Assembly (NCBI RefSeq): GCF_012927205.1
Contig: NZ_JABBGC010000001.1
Span: forward strand, 1,736,001 to 1,800,000
DNA from: Chitinophaga fulva
GTDB lineage: Bacteria; Bacteroidota; Bacteroidia; Chitinophagales; Chitinophagaceae
Reading direction: 5' to 3'
Length of the DNA: 64,000 bases
The position numbers and the translations under genes were made by a program. Below are positions 1 through 8,618 of the stretch, piece by piece. The notes under the pieces were generated by a model, which made no database searches, was not told the origin of the DNA, and was given only the letters and a program-made list of their open reading frames with translations. Within the stretch, counting starts at the first letter, position 1. Every line of letters starts with the position of its first letter.

Positions 1-645
1 CAGTTTTATAAACAACCATCCCCGCTCGACCTGTATTACCAGATCGCAGTGAAAAATATTGACCTGAAAGAGCTGAAACAGTTTACCCTCCTGGGAGACA
101 AGCTGGAGCAGCCTAAGCCGGTCAAACAACCGGAACATGTTCCGGAAGAGCATGTGAAACATCAGATCCCGAACAAAAAAGACGCGGAACTGATCATTTT
201 CGGAGAAAGCTCCGATAAGATTGCCTACAAGCTGGCCAACTGCTGCCGTCCCATCCCCGGCGACGACGTGTTTGGCTTTATTACCGCCAGCGAAGGCCTT
301 AAAATACACCGGACCAACTGTCCCAATGCTGCCCAGCTGCTGGCTAATTATGGCCACCGCGTGGTGAAAACCAAATGGGTCAAAAACAGGGAAATCTCCT
401 TCCTTACCGGTTTGCGGATTATTGGTATGGATGATGTAGGCGTTATCCACAAAATCACCAATATTATCTCCGGTGAACTGAAAGTCAATATCTCTGCACT
501 CAGCATCGAATCCAAGGAAGGGCTGTTTGAAGGCCTGATCAAGGTATATGTGCATGATAAGGAGGAACTGGACGAACTGGTGGACCGGCTCAAGAGACTG
601 GATGGTATCCAGTCAGTACAACGACTCGAAGAATCGCAATTATAG
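1..645 (+). CDS. RelA/SpoT-family (p)ppGpp synthetase/hydrolase, C-terminal fragment
   Basis: The frame is open from base 1, so only the last 214 codons are present; the 5' end lies outside the window. What remains is the regulatory half of a long RSH protein: the zinc-finger/conserved-cysteine region (motif NCCRPIPGDD, then HRTNCPNA, about residues 80-102 of the fragment) followed by a C-terminal ACT domain (about residues 135-210, with GMDDVGVIHKITNIIS). These parts sense ribosome or acyl-carrier status and adjust alarmone synthesis and breakdown. The HD hydrolase and synthetase domains cannot be seen. Bacteroidota usually carry a bifunctional SpoT/Rel, which is my inference here. The gene ends just before a long inverted repeat that probably terminates it. 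Confidence 0.93.
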   Translation, partial: QFYKQPSPLDLYYQIAVKNIDLKELKQFTLLGDKLEQPKPVKQPEHVPEEHVKHQIPNKKDAELIIFGESSDKIAYKLANCCRPIPGDDVFGFITASEGLKIHRTNCPNAAQLLANYGHRVVKTKWVKNREISFLTGLRIIGMDDVGVIHKITNIISGELKVNISALSIESKEGLFEGLIKVYVHDKEELDELVDRLKRLDGIQSVQRLEESQL

Positions 646-870
646 GCGCGCTAAGCGTTCGCGCAAAGCGCACGAAGAGAGCAAAGCAGCCAGGAAAATA
701 ATAAAATAATTTTTAATATTTTCCTGGCTGCTTCTTTGTTTATTCTTCGCGTCTTTGGTGCTTAGCGCCTTTGCGTGCAACATCACGTGAGGTCAGGTAA
801 AACAAGGATCTTCGCAGGGAGCAGGCATCGTCCTTTGTGCTCTTTGCGGGTCTCTTCGCGCTCTTTGCGA
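645..870. repeat. Extended inverted repeat and CTTTGCG/CTTCGCG-rich intergenic repeat
   Basis: This 306-base gap between the RSH gene and purA is not random. A perfect 17-bp stem (684-700 with 717-733, loop AT-rich) sits at the centre. The arms continue as an imperfect inverted repeat out to about 645 and 769, both ends carrying a CTAAGC/GCTTAG block. The heptamers CTTTGCG or CTTCGCG recur on both strands through 660-870. The central hairpin would serve as a terminator in both directions. The repeated heptamers look like a dispersed intergenic repeat family (inference). Confidence 0.6.
684..733 (+). terminator. Strong hairpin after the RSH gene
   Basis: A 17-bp perfect stem (684-700 / 717-733) around a 16-nt AT-rich loop lies 40 bases after the RSH stop codon. 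The downstream arm runs into a T-rich stretch. It fits an intrinsic terminator, although the T-run is interrupted. Confidence 0.6.
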
Positions 871-876
871 GAGAAA

Positions 877-907
877 TTTGATTTTGTGGTATTTCAGCGT
901 AATTTTG
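877..907 (+). promoter_or_regulatory. Bacteroidota-type promoter for purA
   Basis: TTTG at 877-880, a 19-base spacer, then TAATTTTG at 900-907 exactly match the known Bacteroidota sigma consensus TTTG-N19-21-TAnnTTTG. Transcription would begin near 914 and leave a leader of about 38 nt before the purA start codon. Confidence 0.75.
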
Positions 908-951
908 CCACTTCTTTTAAAAGCAACCTCCGATAATTAATTAAAATCATT

Positions 952-2223
952 ATGGTAGACGTTTTGTTAGGCCTGCAATGGGGCGACGAAGGCAAAGGTA
1001 AAATTGTGGACTATTTTGCCGGCAGGTACGACGTGATTGCCCGTTTCCAGGGTGGACCAAATGCTGGCCATACCTTGTATGTAAACGGTCAGAAAGTAGT
1101 TTTGCGCACCATTCCTTCCGGTGTGTTTCATGATAAAACCATTAACCTGATTGGTAATGGCGTGGTACTGGACCCTGTAGCTTTCAAAAAAGAAAGTGAA
1201 GATATCGCTGCCCTGGGCATCGACCTGACAAAAAACCTGTTTATCGCGGAAAAAACGCATATTATCGTTCCTACGCACCGTGCGCTGGACAAGGCTTCCG
1301 AGATCTCTAAAGGAAATGATAAAATCGGTTCTACCCTGAAAGGCATCGGTCCCGCATATATGGACAAAACAGGCAGAAACGGCCTGCGTGTGGGTGATGT
1401 GATCTCTGCTGATTTTGAAGCACTGTACGCAAAGCTGAAGCAGAAACACCTGCAGATGCTGTCCCAATACAATGTAGAAGGACTGGAAGCGGATATCGAG
1501 GCCTGGGAAAAAGAATTCTTTGAGGCGGTGCCTTTCCTGAAAAAAATGAATATCGTTAGCGGCGAATATTTCCTGAATGAGAAACTGAAAGCCGGTAAAA
1601 AAGTACTGGCCGAAGGCGCTCAGGGAAGCATGCTGGACGTGGATTTCGGTACTTATCCGTTTGTTACGTCTTCCAATACTATTTCTGCCGGCGTATGTAC
1701 CGGACTGGGCATTGCTCCGCAATGGATTAAAGAAGTGATTGGTGTGACCAAAGCTTATTGCACCCGCGTTGGTAGCGGTCCTTTCCCTACCGAACTGCAT
1801 GATGCCACCGGTGAAAAACTGCGTGAAGCCGGCCATGAATTCGGCGCTGTAACCGGCCGTCCCCGCCGTTGTGGCTGGATCGACCTGGTAGCCCTGAACT
1901 ATACCTGTATGCTGAGCGGCGTTACCCAACTGGTCATGACCAAAAGCGATGTACTGGATGAATTTGATGAAGTACTCGCCTGCACTGCCTATAATATCGA
2001 TGGCCAACAGACCAAACAATTGCCTTTCCAGCTCAATGGACTGGAGGTGACCCCGGTATGGGAAACCTTCAACGGATGGAGCGAAAAGACTGCTACCTGC
2101 AAGCAGTTCAACGAGTTACCTTCAGAGATGAAAACTTTTGTGGAAGCAGTAGATAACTATCTGGGCGTTCCCGTGAAATACGTTTCCAACGGGCCGGGAC
2201 GCGATCAGATACTGGAGCGCTAA
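952..2223 (+). CDS. purA: Adenylosuccinate synthetase
   Basis: PurA joins IMP and aspartate using GTP, the first committed step from IMP to AMP, in the cytoplasm. At 423 residues it is full length. The N-terminal P-loop-like motif GDEGKGK (residues 11-17) with the preceding LGLQW, the GGPNAGHT motif near residue 35 and the IMP-binding GSTLKGIGPAY near residue 127 are all present, as is the late TGRPRRCGW segment. The ATG start is the only one that leaves the N-terminal strand intact. It has its own promoter about 45-75 bases upstream and is followed after 93 bases by a gene for an acidic protein on the same strand. Confidence 0.98.
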   Translation: MVDVLLGLQWGDEGKGKIVDYFAGRYDVIARFQGGPNAGHTLYVNGQKVVLRTIPSGVFHDKTINLIGNGVVLDPVAFKKESEDIAALGIDLTKNLFIAEKTHIIVPTHRALDKASEISKGNDKIGSTLKGIGPAYMDKTGRNGLRVGDVISADFEALYAKLKQKHLQMLSQYNVEGLEADIEAWEKEFFEAVPFLKKMNIVSGEYFLNEKLKAGKKVLAEGAQGSMLDVDFGTYPFVTSSNTISAGVCTGLGIAPQWIKEVIGVTKAYCTRVGSGPFPTELHDATGEKLREAGHEFGAVTGRPRRCGWIDLVALNYTCMLSGVTQLVMTKSDVLDEFDEVLACTAYNIDGQQTKQLPFQLNGLEVTPVWETFNGWSEKTATCKQFNELPSEMKTFVEAVDNYLGVPVKYVSNGPGRDQILER

Positions 2224-2316
2224 ACCTCAAAAATTAAGGAAAAAAAACGGCAAAAAAAATTTGGCTAATCAAAAAAACTGTTAAAACTTTACGGCAAAGA
2301 AATAAGTGAACCTATT

Positions 2317-2766
2317 ATGAAATCAAAATCTGATAAAGAGAAAGAGACGAAAAAAACTACTTCTCCTAAGACTGCAAAAGACGCTCCTAAAGCTGCGGCC
2401 AAGCCTAAGAAAGAGGTGGATGAAGATGATGAGGAGGACGAGGATGAAGAGGAAACTACATCTAAGAAAACCTCAAAGAAATCAGATAAGTCAGCTTCCA
2501 AATCCAAACGTAAAGACGATGACGATGAGGAGGATGACGACGATGATGATATGGACGATGTCGATGACGCGTGGGAAAAGGGCGAGGACGAAGACTACGA
2601 TCCGGACTTTGAAGAGTTTGACATGCCTAAGTCAAAAGGTAAACGCGGCCGCCCTGCTGGTGGTGGCAAGAAAACTGATGACGACGATGACCTGGGCATC
2701 GACGACGAGTTCAAGGACATGGACCTGTTCAATGACCGCTTTGATGACGACGATGACGATTTTTAA
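2317..2766 (+). CDS. Highly acidic low-complexity protein with an AT-hook core
   Basis: No enzymatic domain is recognised in these 149 residues. The N-terminal third is Lys/Ser/Thr/Ala-rich and basic; the middle and end are long runs of Asp and Glu. Between two acidic blocks lies a basic island with the sequence RGRP at residues 110-113, flanked by Lys, Gly and Ala, which is the core of an AT-hook that binds the DNA minor groove. The protein ends in a near-pure Asp tail. The charge pattern resembles histone-like or RNA polymerase delta-type acidic proteins, but no homology is claimed. The Asp and Glu codons alternate (GAT/GAC, GAA/GAG), so this is not a simple trinucleotide expansion. The next gene starts 72 bases on. 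Confidence 0.8.
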   Translation: MKSKSDKEKETKKTTSPKTAKDAPKAAAKPKKEVDEDDEEDEDEEETTSKKTSKKSDKSASKSKRKDDDDEEDDDDDDMDDVDDAWEKGEDEDYDPDFEEFDMPKSKGKRGRPAGGGKKTDDDDDLGIDDEFKDMDLFNDRFDDDDDDF

Positions 2767-2838
2767 GGATTAAAAGCGATTAGTATCAGAATATTTCACA
2801 CTTTTCCGGTCAACGATCAGAAAGTATTTAAACAACGA

Positions 2839-4080
2839 ATGTTGAATTGGGCTAACCAGTTCAACATTTGTTGTTTATTGGATAACAATAACTATCCATC
2901 CGCTTATCATCGTTTTGAAGCCCTGCTGGCCGCAGATGCGCTGCAAACACTGGAGGCCGCCGCCGGTAACGCCTTCCCCGCGCTGGAGCAATTCTATGCC
3001 ACCCATCGCGACTGGCTCTTTGGCCACCTTGCCTACGACCTCAAAAACGAAACAGCCCCGGGCCTGCGCTCTGAAAATCCCGATGGTACCGGATTCCCGG
3101 ATATGCACTTCTTTCAGCCCCGGGTCATCATTCTCCTGAAAAACAATCAAGCCCATATCGGCGGAATTAATTTCTCCATCGAAGATGCTATGGCCGTTTA
3201 CCAGGACTGTCTTCGTATGCCCGTTACCGTTAATGCGCCGTCAGCGCCCCGGTTGACCGCCCTTCAGGCCCGCCTGGACCATGACCGCTACATCAATGCC
3301 GTGAAAGGCATACAAGCACATATCCTGCGAGGCGACTGCTACGAGGTCAACTTCTGCCGTGAAAACTTCATGGAAAACGTCAGCGTTTATCCGCCTGCGT
3401 TATTCTCGCAGCTGAATGCCTCGTCACCCGCACCATTTGCGGCCTACTACCGTTTACAGGACCGTTACCTGATCAGCTCCAGCCCCGAAAGATACCTGCA
3501 GAAAACAGGCAACACCGTCATCTCCCAACCTATCAAAGGCACCAGCAGAAAAGATACTGACCCGGCATTGGACAGCGCGCTGCAGGAAGCGCTGCGTAAC
3601 AATCCCAAAGAAAGGGCGGAAAATATCATGGTGGTGGACCTCGTACGTAATGACTTATCGCATACTGCTTTACGGGGCAGCGTACACGTAAAAGAACTGT
3701 GCGGTATCTACTCTTTTGCACAGGTACATCAGATGATTTCTACCGTGGCGGCGGAAACGGCCCCTGGTACCCTGTTGACCGACATTCTGAAACATACGTT
3801 CCCTATGGGTTCCATGACCGGCGCCCCCAAAATCCGCGTCATGCAGCTGATAGAAGAATATGAGCAAAGCCGCCGTGGGCTCTATTCCGGCGCAGTAGGG
3901 TATATTACACCGGAAGGTGACTTTGATTTCAACGTGGTAATCCGCAGTATTATCTATAATGACACACGGCAATACCTGTCTTTTCAGACCGGCTCCGCTA
4001 TTACCTTCTACAGCGATCCTGAATTGGAATGGGAAGAATGCCTGCTCAAAGCAGCTGCCATGGTACGGTTATTTGAATAG
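2839..4080 (+). CDS. pabB: Aminodeoxychorismate synthase component I (PabB-like)
   Basis: This belongs to the chorismate-binding family. The motif PIKGT (residues 231-235) places lysine 233 where anthranilate synthase TrpE has alanine; that lysine forms the covalent intermediate in PabB, so the product should be 4-amino-4-deoxychorismate for folate. The C-terminal half carries the family's other signatures (ERAENIMVVDLVRND, GSMTGAPK, YSGAVGYI, AGSAI-like GSAITFYSD). At 413 residues the N-terminal region is compact. The glutaminase partner (PabA) and aminodeoxychorismate lyase are not next to it. The gene is convergent with the epimerase downstream, and the two coding regions overlap by 12 bases. 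Confidence 0.92.
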   Translation: MLNWANQFNICCLLDNNNYPSAYHRFEALLAADALQTLEAAAGNAFPALEQFYATHRDWLFGHLAYDLKNETAPGLRSENPDGTGFPDMHFFQPRVIILLKNNQAHIGGINFSIEDAMAVYQDCLRMPVTVNAPSAPRLTALQARLDHDRYINAVKGIQAHILRGDCYEVNFCRENFMENVSVYPPALFSQLNASSPAPFAAYYRLQDRYLISSSPERYLQKTGNTVISQPIKGTSRKDTDPALDSALQEALRNNPKERAENIMVVDLVRNDLSHTALRGSVHVKELCGIYSFAQVHQMISTVAAETAPGTLLTDILKHTFPMGSMTGAPKIRVMQLIEEYEQSRRGLYSGAVGYITPEGDFDFNVVIRSIIYNDTRQYLSFQTGSAITFYSDPELEWEECLLKAAAMVRLFE

Positions 4081-4980
4081 TTGCTCCATGGCTTCGCCGA
4101 TAGTGGGGTAGGAGAACTGAAAACCGGTGTTTTGTATTTTCTGGGAAGAGGCGTTCACACTTTTTAATACTTCAATGCTCATTTCCCCCAGCGCCAGCTT
4201 CAGGGCAAAGGCCGGCACATAGCTGGTAATGAAGCTGTTGCCTTTGGCGGCATGCGCCATGGCAAGCACCAGCTCTTTATGCCGTACGGGATGCGGTGCT
4301 ACGGCATTATAGGTGCCTTCCAGGGGCTCGTTCACAATGGCATTAAAATATAATCTCACCAGGTCCTGTATATGAATCCAGCTGATGTATTGGTCGCCGG
4401 ACCCTAGTACCGTGGCAAAGCCAAACTTCAGCGGCTTATAGAATTCCTTCAGGGCGCCGCCTTCCCGGCTCAACGCAATGCCGGTACGAAAAATTACCAG
4501 CTTCTTGCCTAGTGCCGCTACCGGCGCAATGCTTTGTTCCCAGGCCAGCGTGGTGCTGCCAAGGAAGTCGGTCGCCGGTGGGTCTGTTTCGATAAAGGCA
4601 CGCCCCTTCGTTTCCCCGTAATATCCGGTGGCGGAAGCGCTGATTACTTTTCTGATTTTATTGGGAAAGGTTTGCAGGGTTTTAACGATCAGTTCACTGC
4701 TTTGGGTACGGCTCTCCAGTATTTCCTGCTTCCGGGCTGCTGTCCACCGTTTCTCTGCTACATTGGCGCCTGCCAGATGGACGATATAATCGGCCTCCTG
4801 CAGGGCATTAATATCCAGTGTTTGATTGTCCACGTCCCAGGCGGCGTAACGGACAGCTGTATTGCTGCCTTTCTCCGGTTTCCTGGTGAGGATGATCACT
4901 TTATAGCCACGCTCCAATAGCAGCCGGGTTAGTGCCGTTCCTACCAGTCCCGTACCACCGGTTATCATAACGGTTTCCAT
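4069..4980 (-). CDS. TIGR01777-type NAD(P)-binding epimerase
   Basis: This 303-residue protein has the extended short-chain dehydrogenase fold. It begins with the nucleotide-binding TGGTGLVG motif (residues 7-14) and continues with the HLAGANVAEKRW segment, typical of the YfcH/SulA-like group, and the SASATGYYG stretch that holds the family's Ser/Tyr region. The C-terminal portion is the DUF1731-like tail (NASSQKIQNTGFQFSYP). The substrate is unknown for this group. Its 3' end overlaps pabB by 12 bases. It runs divergently from the secreted-protein gene at 5176, so regulatory signals for both must lie in 4981-5175. Confidence 0.9.
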   Translation of the reverse strand: METVMITGGTGLVGTALTRLLLERGYKVIILTRKPEKGSNTAVRYAAWDVDNQTLDINALQEADYIVHLAGANVAEKRWTAARKQEILESRTQSSELIVKTLQTFPNKIRKVISASATGYYGETKGRAFIETDPPATDFLGSTTLAWEQSIAPVAALGKKLVIFRTGIALSREGGALKEFYKPLKFGFATVLGSGDQYISWIHIQDLVRLYFNAIVNEPLEGTYNAVAPHPVRHKELVLAMAHAAKGNSFITSYVPAFALKLALGEMSIEVLKSVNASSQKIQNTGFQFSYPTIGEAMEQLFK

Positions 4981-5100
4981 CAGGTATATCTCTTTAAAAA
5001 TATTTTATTAAAAATACACAATAAATCCCGCCTTTTGGTATTTAAGTAAAGACGCGGTTTACATCGTGTAAATTGCCGTATTAATTTCTGATTTTTAGTG

Positions 5101-5108
5101 TAAGTTTG
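5101..5108 (+). promoter_or_regulatory. Possible -7 element (TAAGTTTG)
   Basis: TAAGTTTG matches the TAnnTTTG -7 element 68 bases upstream of the next start codon, but no TTTG is found at the expected -33 distance. It is offered only as a candidate for the secreted-protein gene. Confidence 0.3.
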
Positions 5109-5175
5109 GAAATGACGCGGCTGTTCGTGTCATCTACCATTTTCATCATCAGCATTATTGAAATTACATTAGAGT

Positions 5176-6702
5176 ATGCACACGCTATACCGCATCCAAC
5201 TGTTACTGATGCTGCTCTTCGCTGGCAGCGCAGCAGTAGCGCAGAAAATCTCCTATTCCGAACCAGAAAAAGATGATTACAAAAGTACCGAATTTGAAAT
5301 CATAGGTAAGGTGGGCGGCAATATACTCGTCTATAAAACTGACCGGGGCGACTATTCCGTGTCTGTTTATGATGCTGATATGCAACTGAAAGACCGGATA
5401 AAACTGGACTTCCTGCCCAGGAAAGTGATCAGCATGGACTTCGTGGCCTATCCCGACAAAGTGCTGATGATCTACCAGTTCCAGCGTAAAGACGCGGTGT
5501 TCAGCTTCTGCGCCACCATGACGCCCGAAGCCCGGTTCAACGATGCGCCGGTAATGATAGACTCTACCCGTATCGGCATGTACTCCAAGGAAAACAAAGT
5601 GTATTCTATGGAGGTGTCTGAAGACAAACGCCGTATCCTCGTTTATAAAATCAACCAGGATAAGGAAGATAACAACGTATTCTATACTTTCCTGTACGAC
5701 AGCGCCATGACGCTGGTCAACAACAGCCGTCTGTCACTGCCGATGTCCGGCCGGAAACAGTTCCTCAGCAATTTCAGCCTGACCAATGAAGGCGATCTGG
5801 TGTTCAATAAACTGGAACGTACATCTAACCGGGATTATGTGGTAAGTGGCAATTTTGTGATGAAACGTGCGCTGGTAGATAGTTTTGAGGTATCGCCCCT
5901 GTCTTTCAAAGGCCAGCTCCTCGATGAAGTGAAAATGAAGCTGGACAACAACCGGCATACAGCCCTGATCACCGCTTTCTACTATAAACAGAAGCGGGGC
6001 AATGTGGAAGGCATGTACCTGTACAAGTACGATTATCAGAACAACAAGCCGCTCTACGAAAAATCAGTGGTGTTTTCCAATGAGCTGAAGATGAATGCCC
6101 GCGGGGAATCCAACACCGCCAGTGCTTTTAATGATTATTTCATCCGCAAGGTCATCAATACCGCCAACGGCGGATTTTTGCTGACTGCGGAATCGTTTTA
6201 TACCTCTTCCCGCTATCAGCCGTGGAACCGCTGGAACTATATGTACGGCGCCCCTTATGGCGGTATGTATTATTCCCCTTACTACTACTCTCCTTATTCT
6301 CCGTGGTATTACAACCCGTGGTACTGGAACAATTCACAGGGAGTACGCTATCATTACGATAACGTGGCTGTTCTGTCTTTCGATGAAGAAGGCAATATGC
6401 AGTGGAACAACTTTGTCCGCAAAAGCCAGTACGATGATAATGCAGACCTGTACCTGTCTTACCTGATGGTGAACATCGGCAGTGAGCTGCGTTTTCTGTA
6501 CAATGAGCTGGACAGGCGCAGTTATCTGCTGACAGACGCAAGCCTGGCCCCGGGTGGAAAGGTAACCCGTATGCCTACCCTGCGCAATCTGGACAAGGGT
6601 TTTACCTGGATGCCCCGGTACGGAAAACAAATCAGTGCCCGGACGGTGTTGGTTCCGTGTGTATATAGAAACTATATTTGCTTTGCTAAAATTGACTTTT
6701 AA
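5176..6702 (+). CDS. Secreted protein with Tyr/Pro-rich tract, function unknown
   Basis: The protein begins with a clear signal peptide (basic start, hydrophobic LLLMLLFAGSAAVA, cleavage after AVAQ near residue 23). The mature part is about 485 residues of predominantly beta-strand character with no family I can name; repeated strand-turn patterns resemble a beta-propeller, which is speculation. A striking insertion at residues 356-387 is almost all Tyr, Pro, Trp, Gly and Ser (for example YYYSPYSPWYYNPWYW). It is probably periplasmic or surface exposed. It lies 15 bases upstream of a membrane-protein gene on the same strand, so the two are probably co-transcribed. Confidence 0.82.
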   Translation: MHTLYRIQLLLMLLFAGSAAVAQKISYSEPEKDDYKSTEFEIIGKVGGNILVYKTDRGDYSVSVYDADMQLKDRIKLDFLPRKVISMDFVAYPDKVLMIYQFQRKDAVFSFCATMTPEARFNDAPVMIDSTRIGMYSKENKVYSMEVSEDKRRILVYKINQDKEDNNVFYTFLYDSAMTLVNNSRLSLPMSGRKQFLSNFSLTNEGDLVFNKLERTSNRDYVVSGNFVMKRALVDSFEVSPLSFKGQLLDEVKMKLDNNRHTALITAFYYKQKRGNVEGMYLYKYDYQNNKPLYEKSVVFSNELKMNARGESNTASAFNDYFIRKVINTANGGFLLTAESFYTSSRYQPWNRWNYMYGAPYGGMYYSPYYYSPYSPWYYNPWYWNNSQGVRYHYDNVAVLSFDEEGNMQWNNFVRKSQYDDNADLYLSYLMVNIGSELRFLYNELDRRSYLLTDASLAPGGKVTRMPTLRNLDKGFTWMPRYGKQISARTVLVPCVYRNYICFAKIDF

Positions 6703-6717
6703 TCACACCTTTGCACT

Positions 6718-7695
6718 GTGATACGATTTTTCCGTTCAGGCAATCCGCTTACGGTATTGCTCTTGCTGATATACACATTACTGGTTAAGTTCTATTATCT
6801 GATACATCCTGCCGCACATATGGCGGATGGGTCTGAAGGCCTTTTGTATAGCCTGCTGGTCAAATGGCTGCAGGTGCTCACCGGTGGCAGTCCTTTTGTA
6901 TTTACCGCGTTGGCGGTGATGCTGATCCTGTTGCAGTCTTTGCTGCTGACGAAGGTCATCAATCATCACCGGTTGTTTCCGAAGCCTACTTATCTGCCGG
7001 CGATGTGTTACCTCTTGTTTACGTCCCTGTTACAAAGCTGGAATGTTTTCTCTCCGGCGTTGCTGGTGAATGTGATCATGCTGTGGGTGTTTTCCAGTAT
7101 AACGGAACTGTACACACGGACTTCGGCGCGTGATGTGGTGTTTAACATCGGTTTTGCCCTTGGTATGTGTGGATTGATTTATTTCCCTTCCATTATTTTC
7201 TGCCTGTTGCTGCTGGTGAGTATGCTGATTATGCGTGCCTTCCGGCTGGCAGAGTGGATTATTGCCATTCTGGGGCTTATCTGTCCGATATACCTGATGG
7301 GTACTTACCTGTTTTTGACGAACCAGATGACCCTGCTGCGGCAGATTCCCAACATAGGGCTGTCGCTGCCGCTGATCACTGATTATAAAGTATGGGGGGC
7401 GATGATTGCCTGCCTGTTGTTCTTTGTGCTGGGCTGGCTGCTGTTGCAGCGTCCGCTGATGAAAATGCTGATCCAGGGCCGTAAAATATGGGCGGTGTTG
7501 ATTGTATATGTGGCGGTGGCCATGCTGGTGCCTTTCTTCAATGTACATTTCTCTCCTGCATATTGGGTGCTGGCGGTTTTGCCCGTAGCGATGTTTGCCG
7601 GCAACGTATTCTGGTCTGTTACCAACGAAACCTTCGCCAATGTCATTCACTTCATTGTACTGGGGTATATGATCGTCATGCAATATTTCAGTTAA
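6718..7695 (+). CDS. Polytopic inner-membrane protein, possibly DUF6427-like
   Basis: The 325 residues contain about nine hydrophobic segments separated by short loops (for example near residues 12-28, 60-80, 145-190, 225-245, 260-280 and 305-323). There are no obvious catalytic residues. The start MIRFFRSGNP followed by a membrane helix resembles the Bacteroidota DUF6427 group of unknown function, recalled from memory and not checked. A GTG start is used: the first in-frame ATG is about 35 codons later and would remove the first membrane helix. It follows the Tyr-rich secreted protein after 15 bases, suggesting that the two work together at the envelope. Confidence 0.8.
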   Translation: MIRFFRSGNPLTVLLLLIYTLLVKFYYLIHPAAHMADGSEGLLYSLLVKWLQVLTGGSPFVFTALAVMLILLQSLLLTKVINHHRLFPKPTYLPAMCYLLFTSLLQSWNVFSPALLVNVIMLWVFSSITELYTRTSARDVVFNIGFALGMCGLIYFPSIIFCLLLLVSMLIMRAFRLAEWIIAILGLICPIYLMGTYLFLTNQMTLLRQIPNIGLSLPLITDYKVWGAMIACLLFFVLGWLLLQRPLMKMLIQGRKIWAVLIVYVAVAMLVPFFNVHFSPAYWVLAVLPVAMFAGNVFWSVTNETFANVIHFIVLGYMIVMQYFS

Positions 7696-7773
7696 ACCGC
7701 TTTTTTAACTAATTGGCTGCCAGTATTTTGTTAAATCAGGATGAGCGGCAATGGAAAATTGCGAATGGAGAAG

Positions 7774-7781
7774 TAATTTTG
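7774..7781 (+). promoter_or_regulatory. Possible -7 element before purQ
   Basis: TAATTTTG fits the TAnnTTTG consensus about 100 bases upstream of purQ. No TTTG is present 19-21 bases before it, so support is weak. Confidence 0.3.
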
Positions 7782-7884
7782 TCCTTTCCCGGTGGCTTTG
7801 ACATAATGGTTTAATATCATGTGAATAAGGAGGGAAAGTCGATTTATAAAATATTATTTACATATAAACACAAAACATTTTCAG

Positions 7885-8577
7885 ATGAAATTTGGTGTTG
7901 TCACCTTTCCGGGCTCTAACTGTGATCATGACATGATTGATTCCCTGCGCAACGATCTGGGGCAGGAAGTAATAGAGCTGTGGCACAAGGATAAAGACCT
8001 GAGCGCATTCAGCACAACAGATTGTATTGTATTACCGGGTGGTTTTTCCTATGGTGACTACCTGCGTTGCGGCGCCATCGCCAGGTTCAGCCCTATGATG
8101 CAGAGCGTGATCGAATTTGCCAACAAAGGCGGTCGTGTGATAGGTGTATGCAACGGTTTCCAGGTATTGTGCGAAGCAGGACTGCTGCCAGGCGTACTGC
8201 TGCGTAACCAGAACCAGCAGTTCATCTGCAAAAACGTTTTCCTGAAAAGCGAAAACAACGTGGCTTCCCTCACTAAAGACGTAACCGGTCGCCCGCTGAT
8301 GATCCCGATTGCCCATGGTGAAGGCCGTTACTATGCTGACGACGCCACTTTGGACGAACTGGAAAGAAACAAACAAATCCTCTTCCGCTACTGCGATGAG
8401 TTTGGCAACATTATTGACTCAGCTAACCATAACGGTGCCATCCGTAACATCGCTGGCATCTGTAATAAAGAGAGAAACGTATTTGGGATGATGCCTCACC
8501 CGGAAAGAGCTACCAGCAACGCGCTCGGTAACACTGACGGACAGCTGATCCTCCAAAGTTTGATCAACAATAATTAA
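7885..8577 (+). CDS. purQ: Phosphoribosylformylglycinamidine synthase, glutaminase subunit
   Basis: PurQ releases ammonia from glutamine for the ATP-dependent conversion of FGAR to FGAM by PurL in purine synthesis. At 230 residues this is a stand-alone class I glutamine amidotransferase. The nucleophile is Cys89 in GVCNGFQVL, and the catalytic His/Glu pair is in MPHPERA close to the C-terminus. The opening VVTFPGSNCDHD and LPGGFSYGDYLRCGA are typical of the family. Neither PurL nor PurS is in the window. The gene is followed after 41 bases by a thiol-reduction gene on the same strand, which is probably co-transcribed by proximity only. Confidence 0.97.
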   Translation: MKFGVVTFPGSNCDHDMIDSLRNDLGQEVIELWHKDKDLSAFSTTDCIVLPGGFSYGDYLRCGAIARFSPMMQSVIEFANKGGRVIGVCNGFQVLCEAGLLPGVLLRNQNQQFICKNVFLKSENNVASLTKDVTGRPLMIPIAHGEGRYYADDATLDELERNKQILFRYCDEFGNIIDSANHNGAIRNIAGICNKERNVFGMMPHPERATSNALGNTDGQLILQSLINNN

Positions 8578-8618
8578 TCAGTTATCAATCAACCAACCAA
8601 CCAATTAAAAAGAAAAAC

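Noticed and set aside
967..2019. Long open frame of 350 codons antisense to purA
   Set aside because: It is a shadow of purA: the sense gene has all catalytic motifs, and the antisense product has no recognisable domain and a skewed composition.
2400..2765. Possible simple trinucleotide (GAT/GAC) microsatellite
   Set aside because: Asp and Glu codons vary irregularly, and the runs are interrupted by conserved-looking hydrophobic segments, so selection on the protein is a better explanation.
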